The notes under the pieces are model-generated. The model worked only from the letters and a program-made list of their open reading frames with translations, searched no databases and was not told where the DNA came from. A program made the position numbers and the translations under genes. From Haliclystus octoradiatus (Eukaryota > Cnidaria > Staurozoa > Stauromedusae > Haliclystidae), in assembly GCA_916610825.1 (NCBI GenBank), contig OU744453.1, positions 18,006,241 through 18,070,240 of the forward strand: a DNA stretch of 64,000 bases. The letters run 5' to 3'. This document shows, one piece after another, positions 1 through 11,100 of the stretch. Positions within the stretch are counted from its first letter, which is position 1. Every line of letters starts with the position of its first letter.

Positions 1-101
1 ATTCAAACCTGGTGATTTATATTTTTGAGTCCCACAAAAATCATGGCTTGGTTTATTTGTTAATAATTTATGATTAAATATATTATTTATTATACAATAC
101 A

Positions 102-2408
102 ATGTCCGACTATAGGGACAAGAACGATGAATACAGAACGAAATCAAAGTCACGCAAGAGGTTAGTGTAGTGTAGTGGACTCAACTGTGGAAACAGTGGA
201 ATAGTGAAGCCGAAGGCCTGCGGACAAATGTATGTTATTGTTTCACCTAAAATCAACAATACAGCACTTGCCACTTTACAGCACACAATAAAGTTGAGAA
301 GATTATTAGATAAAGAAAAGGAGAAAATACTTTAATACTGTTGGTTTCTAACAAAATTTGCAGCTCTATGTGCATCAGTCAAAGATGGAGGTTTTATTTC
401 AGCTCTGCAGCTGACATACTTTAAAAACGTGTTTGCTATTGTCATGCTCACCAATGCCATCACATTTATATGATTTAACTGTCATATGTTAGGGCTACAT
501 CATGTGTTTTACTAGCTGTATATACTCAGGCAATTTCTCACACAAGTTCCTTAGACCTGTAGCATTAAGTCCAGTAGTCAACCACCAAGCGCGTTCATAA
601 AATCCATTTATCAAACACAGTTTGGCACAAGGCGCCATGATCTGATAAAATATTTTTCCTTCCAAACTTTTTGGGCGATTTCATCATGCAAATTTTTCAC
701 ATCTTTTATTTTATTTTATGGTTATTGTCATATAATAGAAACAAAGGTGAAGCGAAAGCCTTTTCTGTTACTCAGAGTTTGGTATGTTTGCTTTTCATTC
801 ATCAGACGGTTCACTAAAAGACTTTTGCTTCATCTGTATATCTATTCTATATTTTATGCTCTGTGTATAACAAACATTGAGCACTCTCTCATGCATGTGT
901 TCACCTCATATTATATTATATTATTATGATTATTATCATAAAAATATAATACAAACTGCACAATTTTACCATGAATCATATTTGTATTTCACTTTGTTTC
1001 TTTCCATTACAATTTAGTAAGCGAGATCAAATAAAAGTCAAAGAAGAAATAGAGTCTGAAAGTAGAGAATCAAGCTCATCATCATCGGTATCCTCATCTG
1101 ACGGCAACAATAGTGATCATTCAATCAGCTCGAAGTCATCCCCTAATGTTAAAAGAAAAAGAGATACAAAACCAGTTTTGAAAATTAAACGAGAACCTGC
1201 AAGTCCTGATAGTGAGAGACCAACTAAAATTAGAAGATCCTTGAGCCCTCTTAACAGTCGCTCAAAAAAAGATAAGTCATCTCATGCTAGATCAGCTAAA
1301 AATGAGAAGAATGAATTAGATTCAAAGAGGTCTGAGAAAAGATCATATCGGAATGAGGATGATAGAGATTCTAAGGAAAATTATAGGGAGACATATCGCC
1401 ATGGAAGCAACGAAGAAAGGCATCGTAGGGACCAGAGGCATGAACAATTTGATTCTAGAGAAAACAGAAAAGATAATAGGGAAGATATGGTGCGTTCAAG
1501 TAAAGATCGAGAAGAAAGACGTAAAGAGCGCCCGATGGACCGTAGGCGTCATGAATCTCCATCAACTTCAAATGACAGGCGGCACCGTCATCGCTCTCCC
1601 AGTAAAAACAGTGAAAGACAACAGGACAGAGAATCGCTTGACCGTAGGCGTCACGGTGACTCTACAAATAATGAAAGAGACAGAAAACAACGAACTCGCT
1701 CACCTGATAGCGACAACGGAAGGAGAAGAGATGATGCATACTCTAGATCAAGGGATAGACAACGAGAACGGAAACAACGCAAAATGCAAGAGAAAGAGGA
1801 GGATCTCATTAATTATCAGTAAGTCCTTGTTCTTTTTTCGTATGTGATCATGGTCCCACGAATGATTATTCCCTACAGAAATATTTTACATCTCTTTTAA
1901 ATTTACACCAAATCAAATGGTCCTTATAATTAATGTAAACTTTTCTAATTTTCAAAATACCAAAGCAATGAATAGATTTTGTTCCGAATTAATGCCAGCC
2001 TTCCAGAAACCTAGTTAGTAGTTGAAAGATAGGTAGATTTTGTTGAACCATGTGTGTGGTGAATATCTTTTGAAATATCTATTTGTACACTAGTAGCTCA
2101 GTGGCAGAGGATCTGAACCCTGAACAAGAGAGGCCAGATTTAATTCCTTACCGTTGCACACATGTTGTTTGTATGTGTATCTACATATATAGCAGCAGAC
2201 AAGTACATGTTTCTGGCCATTAGCCTTCATCAGTACTGCTCAGTGAGTGAACAAGGGACTGACTTCGGTATATACCTAGGTCAACTTATCAATGTGGTGA
2301 AAAAATTCATCACATGAAAAAACATCTGTGCCATACCAGAGTGCTCAAACTACCGAAGTAGTGGGCAATGCATATGTATATGTAGGCCTATGTATGTATG
2401 TATGTATG

Positions 2409-2439
<31 letters not shown>

Positions 2440-5400
2440 GCTTTATATCCAGCATTTTGCCTTTTACTTCTGAATTTTGCTAACCTTCCACAAACTAGGT
2501 TTCCAAGTTTCCAGACTTATTCGGTAGGGATGCGAATCGACAGTAAAACATTAATTGAATATTTGACAATGAACTATTCGATTCGAATCGAATATTAATC
2601 GAAATATTTTGTTCTATTGTTACCATTCAAGTAGACAATGAAAAACACAAACAAAACCTTTTCCACGACTGCAAGAAATGTGTTGAAAACATCAAATTTT
2701 ACTTAACTATCTTTACATAGATTTTTAAAGATTTTGAATACATAGATATAACAGTTTGTTCACTCAGTTTGCTTCGACATTAGTTTACAGAATTCATGTT
2801 ATTCAACGCGCTTCATGTTTCATCACGTCTGTTCGTTCAATTAATTTTGTCATAGCAACAGAGTCTGAAATAGAACTAATGGCGCGTAACTTGAGATTTT
2901 CTTTGTTACGGTAATTAGGGGGAGTTCCGTAGACCATTCAAACACGCAAGAGACGTCGCTTTGAGTGATTTGTCGCGTTGTTTGTTTCGAATTTTATATT
3001 GGCGAAAAAAGCATCTGATTTTGAAGAAATGTTTATCTAAGAAAAGTTGCTTTATATTTGGAAACAAGCATATTTAAAATTAATTCAAATAATCGATTAT
3101 TCATTTTAGCCTACTATTCGAATAATCGATTTCCTTGATATTCGATTATTTATCGATTAATCGATATTCGATTCGCATCCCTATTTGTCAGACCCTGGTC
3201 GCAACGCTTGTAAATAGATGTCTCTGGTTCTAACATGGTGACTATCAGTTACATTATGTAATTAATCGAAAATGTAATATTATATTATTACTGTTATTTG
3301 TTTATCGGTTTCTACAAGGTAGGATTGTACAGGTGGGGCTATTAGCCAAGCTTTCACCGTAATTATTGACTGTTAATCATACATATGTTTTTAATAAGAT
3401 TTGGTCAAAATAATGATAGAACTGCTCCCAAAGATTCCAAAGAAGATAAAGATTCAGAAGCGCCAATTGATAAAGAAAAACCTAACTTTGAATTATCTGG
3501 AAAACTTACAGAATTCACAAATACATACAAGGTTAGAAAGATATGTGTCATTCTCCTAGTGGATCCATGGACAGTCTTGAACAGTTCATGAACTGTTTCA
3601 TAATTGTAAAATTGTCAATTTGTTCATGAACTTTTGAGCAATTTCACGTTCATTAACTAAATAGTGTGGCCTTGGTGTAGTGGCTAGGGTGTTGGACCAC
3701 GGCCCGCAGGGTCTCAGGTTCAATCCCTGTCCGGAGCACTATAGGTTGGCGTCAGGAAGGGCATCCGGCTATTAAACGCACACAAGCTTCAAAATACTAA
3801 CAAATTAACCAACCACCCCGGTGAAAAAAGCTGTAAGCTTACCCGGTTCGTGGAAAAATGATTAAAAAAAAAAAATTGCATTTTCTCGTTTCATATCATA
3901 ATTGTGAAATTGTCAAAATTCTTCATGAACTTTTGAGCAATTTCACGTTCATTAACTCAATATCATTTTTACAGGGATAGTACTAGCCTATTGGTACGCA
4001 GAATCCTTTTGATCTAAGTTGTTATTTTTTAATATTTGTACCATTTTGTGATAGCCTACGCTTGTTGGAGACTTTATATTTTATCATATTGTATAACCGT
4101 TTTGATTAACATATCTCTATTGCCGCAGTCTCCAAAAGGGTACTTTGAAAAAATGACATTTATTCACTGAAGAGGATATTTTGAAAGGTGGAGACAATGT
4201 AGGCTACAATCTGTCAATAATGAATAGGCGACCATGTTATATCAATTATATCTTGCCACACTTGTTTTTGGCAAAATGAAAATTTCCTCTAAAGAAGAAA
4301 ATATTGCATTTTCTGTTATCAATTGTAAGAGTCATTATTGATAGACTTGTGCTATTATGCCCCTGTAGCCCACTTTACAAGGAGATCTTTTGTATAGGGG
4401 ACATTTTTTCTTTTAGCGAATGAAGTAATGTGATAAAAACAAAGTATAAGAATGACTAAATACAGCTTAGCACCTCCTTAGGTGATGATAGGTCTATATT
4501 ATGCAAATATAATTGAATTATTTGTGCCGTATTGTCATATGGTGGTTGTCATATGTCAATTAAACTGTACATGTCTCAAGTGGTCTTTTGTATTCTGCTT
4601 ATATTATAGGTGACACGTAGCTAGTGTGTCACTTCATTTGCTACTAGGTCCAGATGTATCAGCCATTTTGTCTTTGATTTCATTTTCTGGAAATTAATTT
4701 CAGTGTATTTCTCGTCTGATGTCTACAGGGTGTCGTCATAATATACAATGAACCACCTGAGGCTAGAAAACCCAAAGCAAGATGGCGTCTGTATCCATTT
4801 AAAGGAGAAGAAAGTTTAAGTAAGTTCATAGTGAAATGTGAGTGTGAAGGTCAAGTAAATATGATACACTTGTAGTTGTAGCTCATTGACTGAGTGTTTG
4901 CACTTTGTACGGGAGGCTGCAATTCGATTCCTCGTTGGTGCACACATGTTTGTATTTGTCTGTTGAAGGAGTGAAATTGACTGGCGGTCGCTATAAGCTC
5001 AATTTGAATTGTGCTTAGAGTAAATTTAACGATCAACGTCAGTCATGGCTTCAGCATGGCTTCAAATGTTGGTTTCAGCATCGTTTCAGGCACAGAAACA
5101 ATACGAACAACAAACAGAGTACAGTTCTACATCCATCAACTGTGAAAAAGTCCATGAAAGTAAAATGATTTTCGATTTATTAAACCGATTGAATAGATTT
5201 CCGATGAATGTTCTCATGAACAGAAAATGTGTCACTTCCTGTTCATGAATTTCTAATCAATTGTTTATGAAATATTCATGAATTTCTTGTGAACTTCTTA
5301 TGATATGGTAATGAACTGTTCATAAAATTATCATTGGCAGTTAAAATCTGATCTGTAGAATTTCAATAACATCAAAATAGAATTCTATCAGACCAAATTT

Positions 5401-8076
5401 ATTCATCTTTATTGACAATATATTTTAGTCATCGACTAACAGGTCAATATAAAAATCGAGCAATTCAATTGGTCAAACAGCAGTCAATTCCAAACCTGAG
5501 TTGACAGCTCCGATGGCGTAGCGTTACAATACATTAAAAATTCATGTCATGATTATAATATTATAAAATTGTCCTATTTGTCATTGAATAAAACGACCTC
5601 GGTCATTATCAGTCGATATTTACCTTGCCTTCGATCAGTAACTGTTAGTTGTTCTTTTTCTAATAGAGGTCATGCATATTCATCGTCAAAGTGCTTTCCT
5701 GATTGGTCGAGACAGACATGTAGCGGATATTCCTGTTGACCATCCTTCATGTTCTAAACAGCATGCTGCGTTACAATACCGTCTTGTTAACCACAAGAGA
5801 GACGATGGAGTAACGGTACGCAAAGTCAAGTAAGAAGAAAAGCTGTGTTTAACCTAAATGTGTAAATATATTTATAACCAACGAAACTAATTAAGGAACC
5901 AAATCAGAAATTTTCTGTCTTCGATAGTTTCAAGTTTGCTAATCATGATCTTAGTTACCCTCAAGTAAAGGGCTTTGATGATGTGCAAATTTCCCATGAA
6001 ACCATGATAGTTTACCACCGTCCACCACTACGAAATATGTTTATGAACTTTGAATGCTTGTTACACTTTTCAAAAACTTTTATTACCTAATCTTTCATGA
6101 TCAATTATGCCAATTCACATTCTTTTAAATTATTAGCTACTGAGATGTTCATGAACTTCTTGTTGACTGACCAGGACTTGATCATGAAATATCTACGAGT
6201 TCATGAACTATACAATAGTATTATGGTGTATTATCTCTCATCATGAAGTTTTTTGAAAAGGGTGTAAAAACCCCCTGCGAAAACAGTTCAGGAGTTCATG
6301 AACAGTTCATGAACAGTTCATGAACATTAAATGGCCCCAAATTTTCATGAGCTGCTCGTGAACTGTACATAAACTGTTTGTGAGGGTTCAAGAATTTTTC
6401 ATGGAGGGTTCATGAACTTGTCATGAACAGTTCAGGAAAGTCGGAGCCATTTAACGTTCAGAAACTGTTCATGAACTCTTCCTGAACTCCTGGACTGTTT
6501 CAGGGGAATTTCCCGTATTCGCGCTCATGAATCCATGATCTTATCTGCTAAGGTATATTGTCAAATCAACATAGATATAATGAGATATTTTGTGTAGCAT
6601 TTTTATTTTCATTATTTCCAGACCCTATATTATTGACTTGGACGCACCCAATGGCACTTATGTAAATAATCAACGAATCGATGCAAGAAGATACTACGAA
6701 CTCAAGGAACAGGTATGTTACCATGTAATAGCTTATGTTGTTCTGTTCACTTTAGTTTTTCATACACCATACAATACTGTAAGTCATTTTTACTCATACT
6801 CTCCTACTATGTTTGATATAACTACGATTACGTCAGCATGCGTACATGCATGGCCAGGGTCCGACAAAAGTAGGAATCCTGGAATCCTAGATTCTGGAAG
6901 GCTAATTCAGAAGAAACTTGATAACTTATGATTTTCTGGTCAAACATCAACAAAAAAATTCCGAAGAAAATGTTGAAATGCTTCTAGGATTCCTGGAAGC
7001 TGAGCCTTTTGTCGGATCCTGTGCATGCTTGTAGCTGCATGCTTTTAGCTTTGAGGGCCCACAATCCTCAATGAGGGGGTTTATCAATTTTGCCCAACAA
7101 ATGTGTGACATTTGCATATTTGAGAGCTTTAACAATGTGATACCTTTTCAACATTCTAGCACTGTGATAATTTTTTGTCTCAAAATTGCCCGGAAGTTGA
7201 CTCAAATTTAATTCGGAACTCTGAAGGGATTCCACCCTAACACTCCCCAAGATTTAAGGACGTGCCTCAAATTTCTTCAGTAAGATGTGTTAATCAATGT
7301 GTAGTTTACTATACAGCGGTAATTACACCTGAGCAGAATGTGGTGATTAACTTCATTTACTTGCACATTGTAAGAAAACCATTATTCTTTGCCTAACATG
7401 TCATAAGTTAGCAGTTGTCACAGACTCACAAATGATTACAAGGTACAGTGAAACCTGTATATAACGGCCAGCTAAGGAGGTAGATAAATTGACCACTATA
7501 GACAGGTAGCCTTTATATACAGGTTTGATTCAATAGAAAATACTAGTTAGACATTAAAAGAGTGACCACTATAGACAGGTGGCCGCTGTATAGAGGTGAC
7601 CGCTATAACAGGTTTGACTGTAGTACGTAATCTGTGGAATTTCTGTTGTTCGAAAAATTAAGAAAGTGTTTACTACTTGCATAATATTAAACTGATGTTG
7701 ATTAGTAATACTGGGTCCCGCCCCTTCGATAAACATTTCAGGAGTTCATCAACTGTTCATGAACGTTACGTGACCCCAACTTTTATGAACTGTTCATAAT
7801 TTGTTCATGAAAACGTCCATAAAAATTGGGCCATTTCACATTCTTTAACTGTTCAAGAACTGATCATGAACTCCTGAACTATTTTTTGCAGGGGCAGTAT
7901 ATATTCATCTAACAACATTGATAATGGTTTCTTTTGTCTCCATTTAGGATGTCTTAAAATTTGGCTTCAGCACAAGGGAATATGTTATTTTACATGAAAA
8001 ATCAGAGGATGACCCACCATCAGATAATGATGATGAAAATGAAGAAGATAAGAATAAAGAAGAAACGAAAGAATAA
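102..8076 (+). CDS. SNIP1: SNIP1 (Smad nuclear-interacting protein 1), complete, seven exons
   Basis: Seen: exons 102-160, 1018-1818, 3399-3531, 4729-4819, 5667-5829, 6622-6712 and 7948-8076 join in consistent phase with GT-AG borders into 489 codons including TAA (about 488 aa). Exon 1 begins MSDYRDKNDEYR. Residues about 20-285 are Ser/Arg/Lys/Glu-rich and disordered. Exon 3 carries the family signature DKEKPNFELSG. Residues about 340-450 form an FHA domain with the LIGRD turn, HPSCSKQHA and NGTYVNN motifs. The tail is acidic. Known: SNIP1 is a nuclear protein linked to TGF-beta/NF-kB signalling, miRNA processing and spliceosomes; its FHA domain binds phosphothreonine. The human protein is about 396 aa, and the extra length here is in the low-complexity N-terminal half. 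The ATG at 971 is intronic, just before the exon 2 acceptor, so it is not the start. Introns hold SINEs and MITEs. An AATAAA lies near 8107. Confidence 0.93.
2088..2330 (+). repeat. tRNA-derived SINE, family B (diverged)
   Basis: A tRNA-like head (TAGCTCAGTGGCAGAGG) and a degenerate B-box-like stretch are followed by TTGCACACATGTTGTTTGTAT. Related copies lie at 4868-5040 and 16608-16690. It sits in SNIP1 intron 2. Boundaries are approximate. Confidence 0.5.
2391..2438 (+). repeat. (TATG)n microsatellite
   Basis: About twelve tandem TATG units inside SNIP1 intron 2, next to the SINE-like block. Confidence 0.95.
2525..3183 (+). mobile_element. Non-autonomous hAT-like element (659 bp), nested
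   Basis: The termini are inverted repeats TAGGGATGCGAATCGA, with subterminal clusters of ATTCGAT/AATCGAT. Flanking 8-mers TTATTCGG (2517-2524) and TTTGTCAG (3184-3191) look like a decayed 8-bp target duplication, the hAT signature. The flanks resemble the CAGGGTCCGACAAA MITE family seen at 6855 and 54056, so this is an insertion into an older element. There is no transposase reading frame. Its termini resemble those of the intact hAT at 26777, although the families differ. Confidence 0.7.
3665..3880 (+). repeat. tRNA-derived SINE, family A
   Basis: The head resembles a tRNA: a B box GGTTCAATCCC follows the conserved TGTTGGACCACGGCCCGCAG. The body carries TTGGCGTCAGGAAGGGCATC and it ends in an A-rich tail near 3870. 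It lies in SNIP1 intron 3. The same family recurs at 8881, 45298, 52563 and 55325, with heads at 47717 (minus), 63587 and 63907. Confidence 0.85.
4868..5040 (+). repeat. tRNA-derived SINE, family B
   Basis: A tRNA-like head (GTAGCTCATTGACTGAGTG, B-box-like CAATTCGATTCCTCG) is followed by GTGCACACATGTTTGTATT. It lies in SNIP1 intron 4. Small open frames here are incidental. Confidence 0.6.
6272..6506. mobile_element. CCCCTGCG palindromic MITE copy (SNIP1 intron 5)
   Basis: It opens CCCCTGCGAAAACAGTTCAG and closes with the imperfect inverse ending CAGGGG. The interior is many TTCATGAAC units. The left edge is ambiguous because of an extra C; the flanks could be AA/AA. Confidence 0.8.
6855..7021. 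mobile_element. hAT-like MITE, CAGGGTCCGACAAA family
   Basis: Terminal inverted repeats CAGGGTCCGACAAAAG and CTTTTGTCGGATCCTG enclose inner arms containing GGAATCCTAG. Flanking 8-mers TGCATGGC and TGCATGCT match at the first six positions, consistent with an 8-bp target duplication. Other copies lie at 50663-50813 and 54056-54231. It lies in SNIP1 intron 6. Confidence 0.75.
7446..7620. mobile_element. pogo/Tigger-like MITE
   Basis: The ends are CAGTGAAACCTGTATATAAC and its inverse (TATAACAGGTTTGACTG), flanked on both sides by TA. The same family is at 42784-42957. TA duplication and CAGT.. termini suit the Tc1/mariner-pogo group. Internal GACCACTATAGACAGGT segments repeat. Confidence 0.75.
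7721..7894. mobile_element. Degenerate CCCCTGCG-family MITE
   Basis: It starts CCCCTTCGATAAACA and ends TTTTGCAGGGG, with TTCATGAAC-type internal units. Flanks do not match. It lies in SNIP1 intron 6, shortly before exon 7. Confidence 0.6.
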
Positions 8077-8211
8077 TCACAGAAACTGACATAACAGATA
8101 GTCTCAATAAAAACGAAATAGATGGTACGCTTAATAATAATACGAAGAAGGTCAATATAACAAATTTAAATTTAATCATCTTGTTTTAAGGCATACAATT
8201 GACTGGCTTAT

Positions 8212-8288
8212 CCCCTGCGAAAACAGTTCATGAACATTAAATGGCCCCGCTTTTCAAGAACTGTTCATGAACTGTTTTTCGCAGAGGG
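8212..8288. mobile_element. Short CCCCTGCG MITE (77 bp)
   Basis: A minimal palindromic copy running from CCCCTGCGAAAACAG to CTGTTTTTCGCAGAGGG, with AT on both flanks. It lies just downstream of SNIP1. The rest of 8289-8880 shows nothing recognisable. Confidence 0.8.
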
Positions 8289-8880
8289 ATTTTCCATATT
8301 GGTATAATAGAAAACTTGATATCAGATTAAACTGATGCGAAAAATAATTAATCGGATTGGTATTCTTTTGGAAGCAAACAACAATCAAAACTATAGGTAA
8401 ATAGCAAAACTAGATCTTTTTAAGCAACGAATATGAAAATTGTATTTTAATTGTTTTTGAGAAGACAAAAAATTATTGTCATAAAATCTTCAATTTGATT
8501 CTTGCTAGATTTTATCTTGTAGATGATTGTTTTGAAGTAAGACGTAATTACTTAATTAAATGGTTTTTGATTTTTGTTTCTAAGAAAAAAATTCTTGCTT
8601 ACATCAAATCTTAATTCAAGTAGAATCATTGAAAGGCCTATTATAAGAAAATGTTTTACTTAAGGAGGTCTGCTTCTGTTGTTTTAAGAAAAAAATATAG
8701 TTTCTGAAAAAATAATTCTTGTTTATATCATATCTTGAATTTGTTTGTTACAAGATACCTTGCACGAAAATTTTACTTGATAAAGGTTAATTGACATTTC
8801 TCAAGAATATTTCAAGTTTTCGGATGACTTTCTGTTAATTTACGAGAATCATACACTGATAACATAAAGTAAAAAACGAG

Positions 8881-9092
8881 TGCGGCCATGGTGAAGTGGC
8901 TAGGGTGTTGGACCACGGCCCGCAGGGTCCCCGGGTTCAATCCCTGTCCGAAGCACTATAGGTTGGCGTCAGGAAGAGCATCCGGCTATTAAACGCACAC
9001 AAGCTTCAAAATACTAACAAATTAACCAACCACCCCGGTGAAAAAAAGCTGCAAGCTTACCCGGTTTGTGGATAAATGATAAAAGAAAAAAA
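8881..9092 (+). repeat. tRNA-derived SINE, family A
   Basis: A full-length copy with B box GGGTTCAATCCC, the body motif GTCAGGAAGAGCATCCGGC, the conserved stretch CAAATTAACCAACCACCCCG and an A-rich end. It is close in sequence to the copy at 3665. Confidence 0.88.
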
Positions 9093-9130
9093 ATAGTAAC
9101 CAATTAAATAACTCGTAATGATCTAAACAC

Positions 9131-10530
9131 TATATATATTTAATCTACTACATAATTGCGTTCGTTATCGAATGTTTTACTACGTAACAGAAAGGCTATC
9201 AATCCAGCAGACGCAAATGATAATGATATTAATAAAATAGCAAGTCTAGGTTCTGTAACAGCTAAAACTTGTGCGATGATAGGTGCAAATAATGCTCCAA
9301 TTCGATATGATGTTTGTGCTGATCCATTGGCCACACCTCGTATGTGAGATGGAAAACATCTTGAGGGCAATGCACAAACAATTACTGCTGATGCACTAGA
9401 CGCAATTCTCATAATCGCCAGTTTATATGTGTAATAAAATCTAGGAGATATTAATGTTAAATTAGCTATACTACTTATAAAACATAAAATAGATATCGAT
9501 GAGAAACTACCACAATAAAAATATAATAATAACAAAAGTAAAACTCCAGTAAAATCCCCTGCAGATCCTAAAAATATGCTTACATAATCTTGTTTTATAA
9601 ATTTGTGACATTGTTGACAATTTAATTTTATTGTGAAATTATTTGGTTCAATTGTTGTTTGTGTTAATAATCCTTCCATATCCATTACTGTTATGAAAAT
9701 TAAACCATAAAAATATATACCAACAAAAAACATTATTAGCATTATTAAAAATGTGTATCGGAAATTATTTTTCGTAAACAATTCTTTTAAATTTCCTCTT
9801 TTATTCGTAGGAGTTCTTATTATTCCTAAATAGCTTTCTGGGTGTTTCTGGTATTAATAATGTTGTAAATGTAGAAACTAAAGCAGGTAATGCAATAATA
9901 AGCGTAAACCAACGCCAACCTATCAAATCCAAGAACATATATGCTATGCTTGTACAAAACACACCACCTACAGACCATGATACAATACAAAGATAAAATG
10001 CAAAATATATTCTTTAGATTTAGGCAAAAATTCAGATAATAATGTTAATAATTGCAGTTGAGATGAAATTCCTCCACCAATCAAAAACTGATAAATTAGA
10101 AACCAGATAAAAGTGGGAGAAAATGAACTTGAGATTGAATAAAATGCCACTAAACTTACGGCAAGTAATGCACATGTTTTTTTCTGCCATACAAATCAGA
10201 AATAAACCCATAAATTTGAATAAACGTAAGCATGCCTATCAAGGAACAATTACTTATTATACTGACTTGAAAATCGCTTAATAACCATTCACATTAAAGA
10301 ACAGGACCCAATACAGCCATTACTGCTGTTTCCATCCTTCAGCCAACAGGAATATTCCGCATAATATAATGATAATATTTTGAAGTCTGCCATGCCCAAG
10401 ATTGTCAATAATATCTTCTATCCAATACATTTGATCATCATTCGTAACTTTTTCTTGTAATTTAATTAATACGATTTTACTTCTATGGATAATTTTATAT
10501 TAATTGCCTGATTTCTTCCTTCATTAAAAA
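9131..10530 (-). pseudogene. SVOP/SV2-like major facilitator transporter, decayed and intronless
   Basis: Read on the minus strand, the frames spell an MFS transporter of the SVOP/organic-ion family in order: an N-terminal lead, METAVMAVLGP, CEWLLSDFQVS, a DLYGRK loop motif (about 10180), a helix ending LLSEFLPKSKE (about 10020), VGGVFCTSIAYMFLDLIGWRW (9910-9975), IPETP, then a last 213-residue open stretch to 9140 with six-helix-like hydrophobic segments. Lesions: a TAA where a Gln/Lys codon is expected just before CEW (about 10285), a frame change before METAV, one in an A run after GRK (about 10185), one near 9995 and one near 9835. No splice sites explain these breaks. Known: family members move organic ions or sit in synaptic vesicles. 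Nearby long frames are intact, so a real pseudogene is likelier than poor sequence. Confidence 0.75.
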
Positions 10531-11100
10531 TATTTATTATTATTGATAATGGCGGTGAATAAACGCAATATAGGACTTTCAACTTTGATCAAACAGAAGT
10601 GACAAGCAAGATAGGTTGCATTATAGGGACTTGTATGGTGGCCCATCATTGAACTTTTCACAGCACAAAATGAAAGTGGCGTATCCAAGCGGACAAATGT
10701 ATTATCATGCCGCTGTGCTATTCCTCTCCATGTCTACCATTCTTTGTTGTTGATATAGTTGTAAACAAATCAAAGCTTTTTATGATATTACATGGGAATA
10801 AAGTGTAATCCGAGCGTATATAATGTAGAAAATTATTCACAGTAAGAAGGCATTTTATATTCCACTTTCCACATGATCAAATCAAAAGAATCTACAAGCT
10901 AAAATAAAAGCTCGATAAAAATGTGGCAGACTGTGAATTGTTTTATTATATATAGCCAGCGAGATTTGTCAGTGAAAAATGTTTCTCTTTTTTTGACGTA
11001 CAATTGCCTCAGCCAATCAGAGTCTATATATGATTTTTCTCACATGTGAAATAGACGATAAACCAATCAGACTGCTCTGTCATTTTTTTTTTCAGCATTT
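10531..11100. other. Intergenic, nothing recognised
   Basis: AT-rich sequence between the transporter pseudogene and the retroelement remnant. I see no gene, RNA or clear repeat. Confidence 0.5.

Noticed and set aside
36-101. A core promoter for SNIP1
   Set aside because: AT-rich sequence contains TATA-like strings by chance; nothing decides a transcription start.
971-1017. ATG at 971 as the start of the Ser/Arg-rich protein
   Set aside because: It lies in the pyrimidine-rich intron end before the acceptor at 1017. Exon 1 at 102-160 joins exon 2 in phase and gives a natural start.
5045-5248. A 67-codon frame in SNIP1 intron 4
   Set aside because: It overlaps SINE and MITE-like sequence, has no homology I recognise and lies inside a well-supported intron.
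9131-10530. Introns to explain the frame changes in the transporter
   Set aside because: The breaks are single-base shifts or a stop with continuous homology across them, and there is no room or GT-AG pair for introns.
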